DNA from: Lachnospiraceae bacterium
Lineage (GTDB): Bacteria; Bacillota; Clostridia; Lachnospirales; Lachnospiraceae
Length of the DNA: 64,000 nucleotides
Assembly: GCA_017624835.1 (NCBI GenBank)
Contig: JAGAMG010000024.1
Coordinates: 1 to 64,000 of the forward strand
Direction of reading: 5' to 3'
The notes below the pieces were generated by a model. The model ran no database searches. It had not been told where the DNA came from and saw only the letters and a program-made list of their open reading frames with translations. This document shows, in pieces, positions 54,375-63,858 of this stretch (position 1 is its first letter; each line of letters opens with the position of its first letter). Made by a program: the position numbers and the translations under genes.

Positions 54375-55232
54375 ATGGAAAAGCTTACCTCCTGTAAAAC
54401 CGCAATTGAAAATTGTAAATCATCAAAAACCTTTGCCATTGCCCATCTCTATAAAGAAGAAAAAGCCATGGATATGCATATCCATGACTGTTATGAGCTT
54501 TATTATTCCATTTCCGGCGGCAGACAGTTTTTGATAGACAATTGCTTTTACAGCATTGCTCCGGGAGATTTATTTATTATTAACCAATACGAAAGCCATA
54601 AGCTGACCCAGATTGACAGTTGTGTTCATGAGCGCATTGTGTTGTCCATCCATCCGGATTTTGTAAAGCAGCTTTCCACTCCGGAAACCAATCTGGATTA
54701 CTGCTTCAGTAATCGTAACGAACACTTTCAACACAAGCTTTCCCTAAATAAGGAACAGCAGAAGCGTTTTTTGTACTTTATCAATAAAATCACCTCCGCA
54801 AATGGCTTTGCCCACGATATTACCGAGTGCGCTGCCTTCATGGAGCTATTGGTTATGATTAACAAAATGTCCACTCAAAACGCCACTGCCACCGCCAATG
54901 CGGGCTATAAATACAATCATCAGGTGGATGATATTCTTGCCTTTATCAATCAGAATATCTCCCAGCCCATTACCGTGGAACAGCTTGCAGGACATTTTTA
55001 CTTAAGCGAATCCTATATCTGTCGGATTTTTAAGGCAGCTACCGGAACCACCATCAATAAATACATTACCGCACGGCGCATCAGTATCGCCAAATCCCAC
55101 TTAAATGAGGGACTGAGTGTATCCGAAGCCTTTGAGCGAAGCGGTTTTAATGATTACAGTAATTTCTTTAAATCCTTTACCAAGGCTGTAGGCGTATCTC
55201 CCAAAAAATATGCCAATTTAAGCATCAGTTAA
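54375..55232 (+). CDS. AraC-family regulator, probably of the kdu operon
   Basis: 285 residues from ATG 54375, after AAGGAT. The N-terminal cupin-like domain has MDMHIHDCYELYYSISGG and APGDLFIINQYESHKL, typical of the sugar-sensing half. The C-terminal two helix-turn-helix units are ISQPITVEQLAGHFYLSESYI and VSEAFERSGFNDYSNFFKSF followed by GVSPKKY. It is divergent from kduI, and the kdu promoter lacks a -35, so it is likely an activator responding to KDG or a related compound. Confidence 0.9.
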   Translation: MEKLTSCKTAIENCKSSKTFAIAHLYKEEKAMDMHIHDCYELYYSISGGRQFLIDNCFYSIAPGDLFIINQYESHKLTQIDSCVHERIVLSIHPDFVKQLSTPETNLDYCFSNRNEHFQHKLSLNKEQQKRFLYFINKITSANGFAHDITECAAFMELLVMINKMSTQNATATANAGYKYNHQVDDILAFINQNISQPITVEQLAGHFYLSESYICRIFKAATGTTINKYITARRISIAKSHLNEGLSVSEAFERSGFNDYSNFFKSFTKAVGVSPKKYANLSIS

Positions 55233-55243
55233 CAGCTACTTTC

Positions 55244-56110
55244 CTAATCATTCGGTCTTTGATAAAACCTTCCCGACAGACTCTCCGTCCGAATCATATT
55301 GATAAAGGCGTCAGGGTCTGTTTCTTTTACAAATTTAAGCACATGACGCACTTCATCCCTTCCCACTACGGAATAGAGAATATTACATTCCTTTTTCCGA
55401 TAACAGCCAATGCCCTTTATCAAAGTGGCATCATGATTGGTAATCTCCCTGATGCCCTCATAAATTTCATCGGGCTTACCTGTTACAATGAGCAGGGTCT
55501 GCTTCTGATACCGCTTATACAGAGTCTGTAACACCTGAGTGGAGGTAAATTGAAAAATAATGGAATACAGCGCCTTATCCCATCCAAACAATGCACCTGC
55601 AATTGCCAAAATCACTACATTCCCTGCAAAAATATAATTCCAAGAATCAATGCCGAATTTTTCTGACAAAAAGATGGCAATAAAATCCGTTCCACCGCTG
55701 GTAGCCCCGGAAAAGAGACATATACTGATTGCCAATGCCTGAAACAGTCCGCCAAATACCGCCACCAATAACGGGTCGGTAGTAACCACATAAACAGGCA
55801 CCAAATCCGTTACCAAACCGGTTAACACAATCATCAGACAAGAATACAGGGTAAATTTCTTGCCGATAAATTTAAAGCTTATCACCACAGGAATAGAGTT
55901 CAAAATAAAGTTAATCACACTGAAAGGCGGCTCCACCTTCCACAGCAGCACACAGATTTCCTGTATCAACACTGTTAAACCGTTAAAGCCTCCGGGCACC
56001 AGCCCTCCGGTTCTGACAAAGCTTTTCAGATTGACAGCCATAATCAGAGATGCTGCAATAATCATCATAGTTCTCTTTATCGTATCTATCACTTGATTTT
56101 TTGTTCTCAT
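55244..56110 (-). CDS. YitT-family membrane protein (DUF161/DUF2179)
   Basis: 288 residues. Five or six membrane helices with the family segments GLVPGGFNGLTVLIQE and GATSGGTDFIAIFLSEKFG, then a cytoplasmic C-terminal DUF2179 domain (TLLIVTGKPDEIYEGI, HDATLIKGIGCYRKKECNILYSVV in two parts). The function is unknown, and transport is suggested for the family. The ATG overlaps the YfhO stop by four bases (ATGA type), so the pair is translationally coupled. Confidence 0.9.
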   Translation of the reverse strand: MRTKNQVIDTIKRTMMIIAASLIMAVNLKSFVRTGGLVPGGFNGLTVLIQEICVLLWKVEPPFSVINFILNSIPVVISFKFIGKKFTLYSCLMIVLTGLVTDLVPVYVVTTDPLLVAVFGGLFQALAISICLFSGATSGGTDFIAIFLSEKFGIDSWNYIFAGNVVILAIAGALFGWDKALYSIIFQFTSTQVLQTLYKRYQKQTLLIVTGKPDEIYEGIREITNHDATLIKGIGCYRKKECNILYSVVGRDEVRHVLKFVKETDPDAFINMIRTESLSGRFYQRPND

Positions 56111-58584
56111 AGGCGTCTCCGTTTCTTCTCTATAAGCATTAATCCGCCAAACAACATCACACTAACTACGGAAACTGCCACACCTGCCCACTTTCCGGTA
56201 GGTACATAATGCATTTCCAGCATATATTCTCCCGGCTCCAAATCAAATGCCATAAGAGTCCCACCAAACAACTGTGGCTCCACCTCTTCTCCATTCACCA
56301 ACACTTTCCAGCCGGTTTCATAGGGTATGGACAGAATCAGTCTTCCTGCCTCTGTCAGAGCTAATTTTCCCGACACCGCAGTACTGCTATAGTTTACCTC
56401 TGTTAAATGCTGTGCAGACAGCTTTGCCAATGCCTGCTGCAAAATTTCTTCATTCAATTGGTAAATATCTGCCGAAATCTTCTGGGTAACATCCTCCTTA
56501 TCCCCGTTTTTCAGGGTAATGGATTCTCCTTCATAAAGCTGCCCCAGATAGAGAATGGATTCATGCTTTAAATCATTGAAGCTTTGCTCTTCCAGCATTC
56601 CTCCGATTGCCTCCACCTTAGAGGTGCCTCCGGCGGTAAGATAGGCATAATAAATTCCGTTTTCCTTGGCAGTAAATTTGACATCATCACCGCTTGCCTT
56701 TGCAGATACCTTTTCCAACAAATTCCCGGCAAGTCCCAAATCCTTCATCAGCAGATTTTGAATCCTTATACCATTACTGCTGTCTCCTTCCGGCAAATCA
56801 AAGCCCGTCGGTGCCACATAGCCAAAGGGCAGGGTTTGTGTGCTTTCGTATAAATAAATATCCCCACTTTTTTCCAATAACCGATACAGGGAATTTTCAT
56901 ATTTTTCCGACTCCCCAAACATATAATTTACATTGAGAAGAGCCCCGGTAAACGCGGTAGCACCATCAAATCCATAGTACACCTTACTGTGTCTCATTCC
57001 CAACCTTTTGTACATATCCATTACAGCGGAATTCATAGTGGAGGAAAATACGGAAGCACTGGGATACCCTGTCAGTGTGGCATCATTCTTGGTTTTTCGG
57101 GTAAATTTTTCCAGACGATATATGGTATTACCATTCCCTTCCTTTTCCAATTCCTTCGTATAATCATATAGTGCCTGATAATCCGCCTGCTGTCCCAGAT
57201 AATCGGAGCGACTGACCGTGCCCACGCTGGTCCATGAGGTATTGATACTGCACTCTGCAACTACCACCACCAGCGTAACCACCGCCAAAACTATTTTTGT
57301 GTACTGCTCTCTCAGCGGTTTGGTTCGATATAAATACAAAAGTACTGCATAGGCTGATACAAAAACAAGGGTCAGCATTTCTGTGCCAATCTCAAAATCA
57401 TCACTTTCCACAAACTTTTCACAAAACAGTAAAAAGACCACTGTCCCCAAATAACTGTACAAAATATATTTTTCTGAAGTTTTCCCCACATTCCGATATG
57501 CCTCATAGCACATTATCAACAGCAGAAAAATGTAAATAAAGGACTGCCTTGCGGGCAGGGAATCAGGATAATTCATACCATGCCAGATAAAATCCAGCAT
57601 GTTGGTACTGAATGCCAGCAGCAAAAATCCCGCCAATGCCATATTGGCAAAGCGTTTTCTGATGGAAATACTCTGATTCAAAACATACATGGGTATCAGC
57701 AAAAACACTGCCACGCCGGAATAAATATTGGGCCAATGGTCAAGTCCCTTGTGGGTGGTAACGCACATACAATGTCTGGTCAGCATGTCCAATACCGAAA
57801 AATAGGACTCCAGCTTGGTAGGAAAATCCATATCCCCAAAATCCGTTACCATAATAGCGCAGACCTCGGGAATCAAAAGAATTGCCGCCATCCCTCCTGC
57901 CAACAGGGAATACAGGGCAAAATTGCCCACTATGCGTATACTTCGTTTCTCCGTGACAAAGAGGACACAAAAATACAGCACCAAAAAGATACATACCATA
58001 ATGGAAATATAATAATTAGTGAAAATGGAAAGTGCCAGCGTAACACAGTAAAGACCGCATTTCCCCTCCTTCACAAGCCGTTCCAACCCTAATACAACCA
58101 ACGGCAATAAAATTACACAGTCCAGCCACATGATATTCCAGTTATAGGCTGCCATAAAGCCGGACAGTGCATAAAAACAAGCAAAGAAAAGTACTGCAAA
58201 ATCCCCATCTCCAAAACGCTTTTGCAAATAATAGGCAGCTGTCAATCCACATAAGCCGATTTTTGCAATCACCAGATAACTCATAAACTCCATCAAAAAA
58301 GCTTCCGGTACCAAAAAAGCCAGCCAATGAAGGGGACTTGCCAGATAATAAACATAAAGTGCCAAAAAGTTGGAACCAATCCCCACATGATAGGAATAAG
58401 CCAGCCCCTCACCTGCTTTGATTTTATTCAAAAACTCACTGAAAAAAGGCATGTACTGGTGATACATATCCATATACAAAAAGCTTCTGTCTCCAAAGGG
58501 ATAAATTCCTCTGATAATAAAAATTGTCAGCATTATCACTACCGGCAATAAAAAACAGCACAGCAATGTCTTGCGTTTATTCAT
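56107..58584 (-). CDS. YfhO-family membrane glycosyltransferase-like protein
   Basis: 825 residues. Thirteen or so membrane segments in the first 450 residues and an outer domain of about 350 residues, with a final helix near the C-terminus followed by EKKRRRL. YPFGDRSFLYMDMYHQYMPF in the first loop (DMxxQY), SYHVGIGSNFLALYVYYLASP and NIMWLDCVILLPLVVLGLE are the YfhO hallmarks. In Bacillus and Listeria YfhO/GtcA-system proteins glycosylate lipoteichoic or wall polymers from lipid-linked sugars; that is family knowledge. AAAGGAA precedes the ATG. Confidence 0.88.
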   Translation of the reverse strand: MNKRKTLLCCFLLPVVIMLTIFIIRGIYPFGDRSFLYMDMYHQYMPFFSEFLNKIKAGEGLAYSYHVGIGSNFLALYVYYLASPLHWLAFLVPEAFLMEFMSYLVIAKIGLCGLTAAYYLQKRFGDGDFAVLFFACFYALSGFMAAYNWNIMWLDCVILLPLVVLGLERLVKEGKCGLYCVTLALSIFTNYYISIMVCIFLVLYFCVLFVTEKRSIRIVGNFALYSLLAGGMAAILLIPEVCAIMVTDFGDMDFPTKLESYFSVLDMLTRHCMCVTTHKGLDHWPNIYSGVAVFLLIPMYVLNQSISIRKRFANMALAGFLLLAFSTNMLDFIWHGMNYPDSLPARQSFIYIFLLLIMCYEAYRNVGKTSEKYILYSYLGTVVFLLFCEKFVESDDFEIGTEMLTLVFVSAYAVLLYLYRTKPLREQYTKIVLAVVTLVVVVAECSINTSWTSVGTVSRSDYLGQQADYQALYDYTKELEKEGNGNTIYRLEKFTRKTKNDATLTGYPSASVFSSTMNSAVMDMYKRLGMRHSKVYYGFDGATAFTGALLNVNYMFGESEKYENSLYRLLEKSGDIYLYESTQTLPFGYVAPTGFDLPEGDSSNGIRIQNLLMKDLGLAGNLLEKVSAKASGDDVKFTAKENGIYYAYLTAGGTSKVEAIGGMLEEQSFNDLKHESILYLGQLYEGESITLKNGDKEDVTQKISADIYQLNEEILQQALAKLSAQHLTEVNYSSTAVSGKLALTEAGRLILSIPYETGWKVLVNGEEVEPQLFGGTLMAFDLEPGEYMLEMHYVPTGKWAGVAVSVVSVMLFGGLMLIEKKRRRL

Positions 58585-58691
58585 AGCGTTGCAATTCCTT
58601 TCACATATTTCATCTGTTTTTTTTACAAAAAATGTTTTATAATCAATTCAGTTTTGCATATATTAATTAAACCTATTTTTGAGGAAAGAAC

Positions 58692-59333
58692 ATGAAAATA
58701 GCCATACTCGGAAGAAAAAAAGACACCACCAATTACGAAAACTATGTAAAGCGCCTGTCTCAAATCCCCGTTTCCACCCTGAACCCGGTCGAGATTACCA
58801 ATTGTCAGGCTCTGATTCTTCCCGGTGGCGGTGATATTACTCCTGCCTTTTTTGGGGAACACAATAACGGTTCCAAAGATATTGATACGGAGCTTGACAT
58901 TTTACAGTTCCAGGCATTGGAATATGCCCTGCAAAAAAACATTCCCATCCTGGGTATCTGCAAGGGCATGCAGTTAATCAATGTAGCCTTTGGCGGCACC
59001 CTGATACAGGATATGCCCGCTACTTCCGCATTTCACCGTTATATAGAAAAAGACCAATACCACATCACCCATATTCTGGAAGGCTCCGTTCTTCATAAGC
59101 TGTATGGCAAGGAAGCCTATGTGAACAGTGCCCATCATCAATGTGTCAATGCTTTGGGAAAGGAGCTTGTTCCCATTCAATGGTGCCCACAGGATAACTG
59201 TATTGAAGCCATCATTCATGAACAGCTTCCCATTCTGGGTGTACAGTGGCATCCCGAGCGTTTAAACAAAAGTCTTACTCCGATTGGGGGAGAGTCTCTT
59301 CTTGAGCTCTTTTTGGCATGGGTAAATATCTAG
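58692..59333 (+). CDS. Class I glutamine amidotransferase-like hydrolase (peptidase C26)
   Basis: 213 residues of the gamma-glutamyl-GABA hydrolase type. ILPGGGDITPAFFGE, the nucleophile elbow ILGICKGMQLINVAFGG with the Cys, SAHHQCV and the His-Glu pair in VQWHPERL are all present. It cleaves gamma-glutamyl bonds; the substrate is undetermined. TGAGGAAAG precedes the ATG. Its last 59 bases overlap the end of the convergent DUF2974 gene. It is shorter than the family average of about 240 residues. Confidence 0.88.
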   Translation: MKIAILGRKKDTTNYENYVKRLSQIPVSTLNPVEITNCQALILPGGGDITPAFFGEHNNGSKDIDTELDILQFQALEYALQKNIPILGICKGMQLINVAFGGTLIQDMPATSAFHRYIEKDQYHITHILEGSVLHKLYGKEAYVNSAHHQCVNALGKELVPIQWCPQDNCIEAIIHEQLPILGVQWHPERLNKSLTPIGGESLLELFLAWVNI

Positions 59334-60450
59334 CACGTTTCAGAGGAAAGCCGCGGCTTACCTCTGCTTTCATGCGCTGTCCACCGATTTGAAACAGGGA
59401 TTTCATAATTTTTTTCAAAACCTCCGCTGTTTCCTCATCCACTTCCCCTATGGCATCCTTAATTTTATTCATACTCTTTTTCCAATCTGCCGCAAAATCA
59501 ATCAAATTATCCGCTTCGGAAGCAGAAACAATTTGGTAAAAGGTATCTACAAAGGTTCTCAGCTGTTGCTCATCCAGCGATAAAATCCATTCGTTAATGG
59601 TTCCGTCCACAAATCGTCTGCTTTCATAAATATCGTTTGCTTTTATAAACTCCCCATTTTTTACCAGCCATGTATAAGGGTCATGCTGAGCCAAGCCTAA
59701 ACGGTTACTTTCCACTACCTGATAATGGATACCCGTTTCAAAAATCATTCCAATTAATGAGGAATGGGGCAAAATCTTTACTACTCTGCTCTCTATTTTA
59801 TCATAGCCACAGCTTTCTAAGACCTCCGGTCGAAAGCCGGGTCCGTCCATATTGTAAATTTTAATTATACGCTTCTGCACATCGGGAATACACTTCATAG
59901 CGCTGTAAACTGCCAGATTTCCGCCTTTGGAATGCCCACCCACATAGAATGGAGCATGTAAACGTCCGGTTACCATGTTTAAGTACTTCACACTATAGCT
60001 TTGAGCCGGTATGGGCGACAAATAAGCCATATTAAAATCTTCTTTCCAACCTATTATCGTTTCATCCGTTCCCCGAAACGCGATATATATGGTGCCATCC
60101 TCCAACAAAAAGGTAACGGCTGAAAACTGGGTTTCCCACTCCTTCTCCACCAGATTAATATAGCAATTCAGACGCATATTTCCAAATCTGCAACCCGAAA
60201 GTGCAGCAGTAAATAATGCCCTGTTCTGTTTTTCATATCTGGTATCTGAAAAGAGCTTATGAAAATCCACATGCTCTGCTATCTCCTTTATGGAAATAGA
60301 TGCTCCTTCCTTTCGCACATCACACACAATCCCATCATACTTCAGATAGGAAAGCTGACATAATACCAGACTGTCCACATCATTCATGGGCATTTCTGTC
60401 AGGGGACAATCACCGTACTTATTCAGATAATCAATTATTGTTCCTATCAA
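59275..60450 (-). CDS. DUF2974/Mbeg1-like alpha/beta hydrolase
   Basis: 391 residues from a TTG at 60450, which has AAAGGGA 9 bases upstream and matches the family N-terminus (IGTIIDYLNKYGD); an ATG at 60504 is an alternative. The lipase-like core has FRGTDETIIGWKEDF and the nucleophile elbow VGGHSKGGNLAVYSA. The Ser, a downstream Asp and a His near YQVVESNRLGLAQHDPY fit the triad. Function unknown, probably a cytoplasmic lipase-like enzyme. The 3' end is antisense to the last 59 bases of the C26 hydrolase gene. Confidence 0.82.
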   Translation of the reverse strand: MIGTIIDYLNKYGDCPLTEMPMNDVDSLVLCQLSYLKYDGIVCDVRKEGASISIKEIAEHVDFHKLFSDTRYEKQNRALFTAALSGCRFGNMRLNCYINLVEKEWETQFSAVTFLLEDGTIYIAFRGTDETIIGWKEDFNMAYLSPIPAQSYSVKYLNMVTGRLHAPFYVGGHSKGGNLAVYSAMKCIPDVQKRIIKIYNMDGPGFRPEVLESCGYDKIESRVVKILPHSSLIGMIFETGIHYQVVESNRLGLAQHDPYTWLVKNGEFIKANDIYESRRFVDGTINEWILSLDEQQLRTFVDTFYQIVSASEADNLIDFAADWKKSMNKIKDAIGEVDEETAEVLKKIMKSLFQIGGQRMKAEVSRGFPLKRARYLPMPKRAQEETLPQSE

Positions 60451-60669
60451 GCTTACACTTCCCTTTGTTTTTAGAATTTTCCGCCCCCATTTTCCTGCGC
60501 TCATTGTACCACACTTTTCCTTTTTTTGTATAGCCATATGAAACCTCATTTACCAATTTCACAAGTTGCGTATTTTTCATAAATATGTTACTTTTGTATT
60601 ATACGTTTGAAAATAAATTTGCATACATTTGCATTTCTATTTCTTTGAAAACATGGGAAGGTGATTTTT

Positions 60670-61521
60670 ATGAGTAAAATACGGATTGTTGCAGATTCTA
60701 CCTGCGATTTATCTCCCGATTTAAGAGAAAAATATGATATCACTATAATTCCTCTATGCATTGTAATGGAGGACAAAAGCTATTATGACGGCGAAGAAAT
60801 AACTACTGACGAAATTTTTGAATGGTCCGACACCAATCGAACCACTCCCAAAACCTCCGCAGTATCCTACGAGCGGGCTTTGGAAATTATGAAACCCTTT
60901 ATGGATGCCGGGGATGAAATTATTTTCTTTGGTATTTCCGAGCAAATGAGCACCACCTGTAATATCATCCGCCTGATTGCTGAGGATATGGAATATCCCA
61001 AACTCCATGTAATTGATTCCATGAATCTCTCCACCGGCATCGGACTCCAGATTCTTTATGCGGCAGAACTGGCAGCGGATGGTAAATCCGCCACCGAGAT
61101 TATAGAGCGGGTGGAACAACGCCGTGGAAAGGTTCGTGCAAGCTTCGTAGTAGAAACCCTTACTTATCTGGCAAGAGGCGGTCGCTGCACCGCTGTTACG
61201 GCATTGCTTGCCAATACCCTAAAGCTGAAACCACAAATCATTGTAGAAAGAGGTGCCATGGGTGTTTCAAAAAAATTCCGCGGCAGACAGTCCTCTGTAA
61301 TCATGAAATATGCAAGGGAATTGGAAGCTGATTTACTGATGGCAGACCCTACCTGCGTATTTGTAACCCATGCCCATTGTGATGATGCAATTGTCAAAGA
61401 AGTAGTAGACTATTTAGAGGGACTTGATTACTTCGGCAAGGTCTATGTAACCAATGCAGGCGGAGTTATTTCAAGCCACTGTGGTCCCGGAACCCTGGGT
61501 ATCTTGTTCTATGCAAATTAA
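60670..61521 (+). CDS. DegV-family fatty-acid-binding protein
   Basis: 283 residues from ATG 60670, behind GGAAGGTGA. IVADSTCDLSPDLREKYDI at the start, the TSAVSYERALEIM equivalent of the TSxPS lipid-head motif, VIDSMNLSTGIGLQI and YLARGGRCTAVTALLANTL are DegV segments. The family presents fatty acids to FakA for phosphorylation in other Firmicutes (FakB). No fakA gene is next to it here. Confidence 0.92.
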   Translation: MSKIRIVADSTCDLSPDLREKYDITIIPLCIVMEDKSYYDGEEITTDEIFEWSDTNRTTPKTSAVSYERALEIMKPFMDAGDEIIFFGISEQMSTTCNIIRLIAEDMEYPKLHVIDSMNLSTGIGLQILYAAELAADGKSATEIIERVEQRRGKVRASFVVETLTYLARGGRCTAVTALLANTLKLKPQIIVERGAMGVSKKFRGRQSSVIMKYARELEADLLMADPTCVFVTHAHCDDAIVKEVVDYLEGLDYFGKVYVTNAGGVISSHCGPGTLGILFYAN

Positions 61522-61562
61522 TACGGATAAAACCTGCTTATTCCGTCCCTATTTTATCAAAC

Positions 61563-61632
61563 AAAAAACAGACCATAATTTCACAGCAATATCTGCCTAA
61601 TTATCTGCTGTGAAAATTATGGTCTGTTTTTT
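61563..61632. terminator. Shared bidirectional terminator of degV and citrate synthase
   Basis: AAAAAACAGACCATAATTTCACAGCA pairs with its near complement ending GGTCTGTTTTTT around an A/T-rich loop. A runs on one side and T runs on the other let it work both ways. Confidence 0.9.
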
Positions 61633-61669
61633 ATAAAATATTTTTTACCTTTTATCTATAAATATATGT

Positions 61670-63037
61670 TTATGAATGTCCTACCAGATAGTCTCTGTCT
61701 TCCATATCGATATATTCTCTTTCCTCTGCCACACTCATATAGGCAGGACGAATAATCTTATCCATGTTAATTAATTCTTCAATACGATGTGCGCTCCAGC
61801 CAACAATTCTGGCAATAGCAAAAATAGGGGTATACAGCTCCAAAGGAATCTCCAGCATACTGTAAACAAAGCCACTGTAAAAGTCCACATTTGCACTTAC
61901 ACCCTTGTAAATCTTTGCTTTCTGTGAAATTACCTCAGGAGCAATTCTCTCAATCATGGAATATAATGCAAAATCCTTTTCTCTTCCCTTTGCAGTTGCC
62001 AGCTTCTCTACAAAGCCCTTAAACACCTGCGCTCTGGGGTCTGACAGGGAATAAACCGCATGACCCATACCATAAATAAGTCCCTTTCTATCAAAGGCCT
62101 CCTTATTCAATATCTTCTGGAGATATGCTCTGACTGCCTCTTCATCCTCCCAATCGGACACATTGGCTTCAATATCACGCATCATTTCCACAACCTTAAT
62201 ATTGGCACCTCCATGCTTTGGTCCCTTTAAGGAAGAAAGCGCTGCCGCAATAACGGAATAGGTATCGGAACCGGAGGAGGTAACCACACGGGTGGTAAAG
62301 GTAGAATTATTACCGCCGCCATGCTCCATATGTAATACCAATGCAATATCTAAAACCTTTGCCTCAAGCTCCGTATATTTCTTGTCCGGCCTTAGCATCA
62401 TCAAGAGATTTTCCGCTGTGGATAATCTCTTTTGAGGGCGATGGATGTACATACTTTCATCATTGCTGTAATGATTGTAGGAATGATAACCGTACACCGC
62501 CATCATGGGGAATACCCCAATCAGTCCGATACACTGACAAAGTACATTTTCTATAGAGGTATCACTACAATTTTTATCATAGGACGCCAATGTCAGCACA
62601 CTTCGAATCATGGAATTCATAATATCGCTGCTGGATGCCTTCATAATAACATCACGGGTAAAGTTTCTGGGCAATGTCCTGTGAGATGCCAGAATATTAT
62701 TAAAATGCTTTAACTCTCCTTCATTTGGCAAATCACCAAACAACAAAAGATATGCCACCTCTTCAAAACCAAATCTCTTATCCCGAAAACCATTTACCAA
62801 CTCGATACAGTCATATCCACGATACCAGAGCTTTCCATCACAGGGTACCTTTTGACCATTTTCCATTTTAAAGGATTCAATACGGGATATATTGGTTAAT
62901 CCTGCCAATACACCACTGCCGTTTTTATCACGCAGTCCCCTCTTAACGCCGTACTCATCAAACAAGCTCAAATCCAACTTATCCGCATTCCGGCATAAAT
63001 CTGCATAATCTGCTAAATAATTGTCACTTCTTCTCAT
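61670..63037 (-). CDS. Citrate synthase
   Basis: 455 residues. The family core is visible: LWYRGYDCIELV, the catalytic His in LVLHMEHGGGNNSTFTTRVV, the second active site GPKHGGANIKVVEMM and the Asp region with GMGHAVYSLSDPRAQ. N-terminal residues 1-50 are the extra segment typical of the long Clostridia type. It condenses acetyl-CoA and oxaloacetate; 2-methylcitrate synthase is a possible alternative. AAGGAGGG lies before the ATG. It is transcribed alone, with the marR gene upstream on the same strand. Confidence 0.92.
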   Translation of the reverse strand: MRRSDNYLADYADLCRNADKLDLSLFDEYGVKRGLRDKNGSGVLAGLTNISRIESFKMENGQKVPCDGKLWYRGYDCIELVNGFRDKRFGFEEVAYLLLFGDLPNEGELKHFNNILASHRTLPRNFTRDVIMKASSSDIMNSMIRSVLTLASYDKNCSDTSIENVLCQCIGLIGVFPMMAVYGYHSYNHYSNDESMYIHRPQKRLSTAENLLMMLRPDKKYTELEAKVLDIALVLHMEHGGGNNSTFTTRVVTSSGSDTYSVIAAALSSLKGPKHGGANIKVVEMMRDIEANVSDWEDEEAVRAYLQKILNKEAFDRKGLIYGMGHAVYSLSDPRAQVFKGFVEKLATAKGREKDFALYSMIERIAPEVISQKAKIYKGVSANVDFYSGFVYSMLEIPLELYTPIFAIARIVGWSAHRIEELINMDKIIRPAYMSVAEEREYIDMEDRDYLVGHS

Positions 63038-63141
63038 GGTAGCCCTCCTTGTCCTGTCTTCCTATTTTTTCTACTTCCCTTTTGCTCTATATCATTTGTT
63101 ACCTGACCCTATTATATAAGCTAATCCTACGCTTTCTTTTG

Positions 63142-63594
63142 TTATATTTCCTCCCGTTCTGTCTCAGCCAGCTCCCGGGACATATTTTGACACAACAGCT
63201 GCATCACCCGGAAGGTTGCTTCCTTATCCTCGGGAGTAATTCCCGATGCAAGAGAAGCACCCATATCCTTACGAATCTGTTCCACCTCAATAATAATAGG
63301 CTCCGCAGCTTCCGTAGGCTTAATATGGACACATCTTCTGTCTGTCTTATCCTCATACAATTCCACATAGCCCTTTTGATGCAAATGTTCCACGGACTTG
63401 GAAACATTAGCCTTGGACATACCTTCATCCACAATATCCTTTGACAAATTCTTATCTCCGGCACGGGACACATAATGCAGTACATCAATATCAGCAATTC
63501 TCAAATCATACTTTTTCATCACGCCCTGACAGCGTCTTTCATATAATTTCTTATACTTGTAAACCACTGTCAGCGTATCAAATAAATGGTACAT
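63142..63594 (-). CDS. MarR-family regulator
   Basis: 150 residues from ATG 63594 behind GAGAGG; the frame extends to 63624 without support. The winged helix spans about residues 30-100: IADIDVLHYVSRAG, the recognition helix in EGMSKANVSKSVEHL and the wing GYVELYEDKTDRRCVHIKP. MarR proteins bind palindromes and respond to small ligands. The palindrome at 63639-63667 lies at its own promoter. The target genes beyond itself are unknown; citrate synthase downstream is a candidate. Confidence 0.88.
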   Translation of the reverse strand: MYHLFDTLTVVYKYKKLYERRCQGVMKKYDLRIADIDVLHYVSRAGDKNLSKDIVDEGMSKANVSKSVEHLHQKGYVELYEDKTDRRCVHIKPTEAAEPIIIEVEQIRKDMGASLASGITPEDKEATFRVMQLLCQNMSRELAETEREEI

Positions 63595-63638
63595 AATTGC
63601 CTCTCTTATACAAATAGCTGTCACTCTATTTCAAAATA

Positions 63639-63667
63639 GTTTACTTTGAAACTGTTTCCTTGTAAAC
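63639..63667. promoter_or_regulatory. Palindrome upstream of marR, candidate MarR operator
   Basis: GTTTACTTTGAAAC, one base, then GTTTCCTTGTAAAC: 11 of 14 positions are complementary. It sits 45-73 bases before the start codon. Confidence 0.65.
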
Positions 63668-63761
63668 AATATTAATATGTATACAACTCACTTGTCAAGC
63701 ACAAACTAATAATCTTTATGACTTCTTTTGATATTTTATCTGAAAATTCTTCTTTTCTATC

Positions 63762-63814
63762 AAAAAGGAACCACATTCTTTATTCCATAACCGGATTCAG
63801 AACATGGTTCCTTT
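63762..63814 (-). terminator. Terminator of the alcohol dehydrogenase gene
   Basis: Stem AAAGGAACCA/TGGTTCCTTT with a large loop that can pair further, followed on the minus strand by TT and a T-rich stretch. Confidence 0.75.
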
Positions 63815-63858
63815 ATTTAACCTTTATAATTATTTGATTTTCTCAAAGAGAAAAACTT

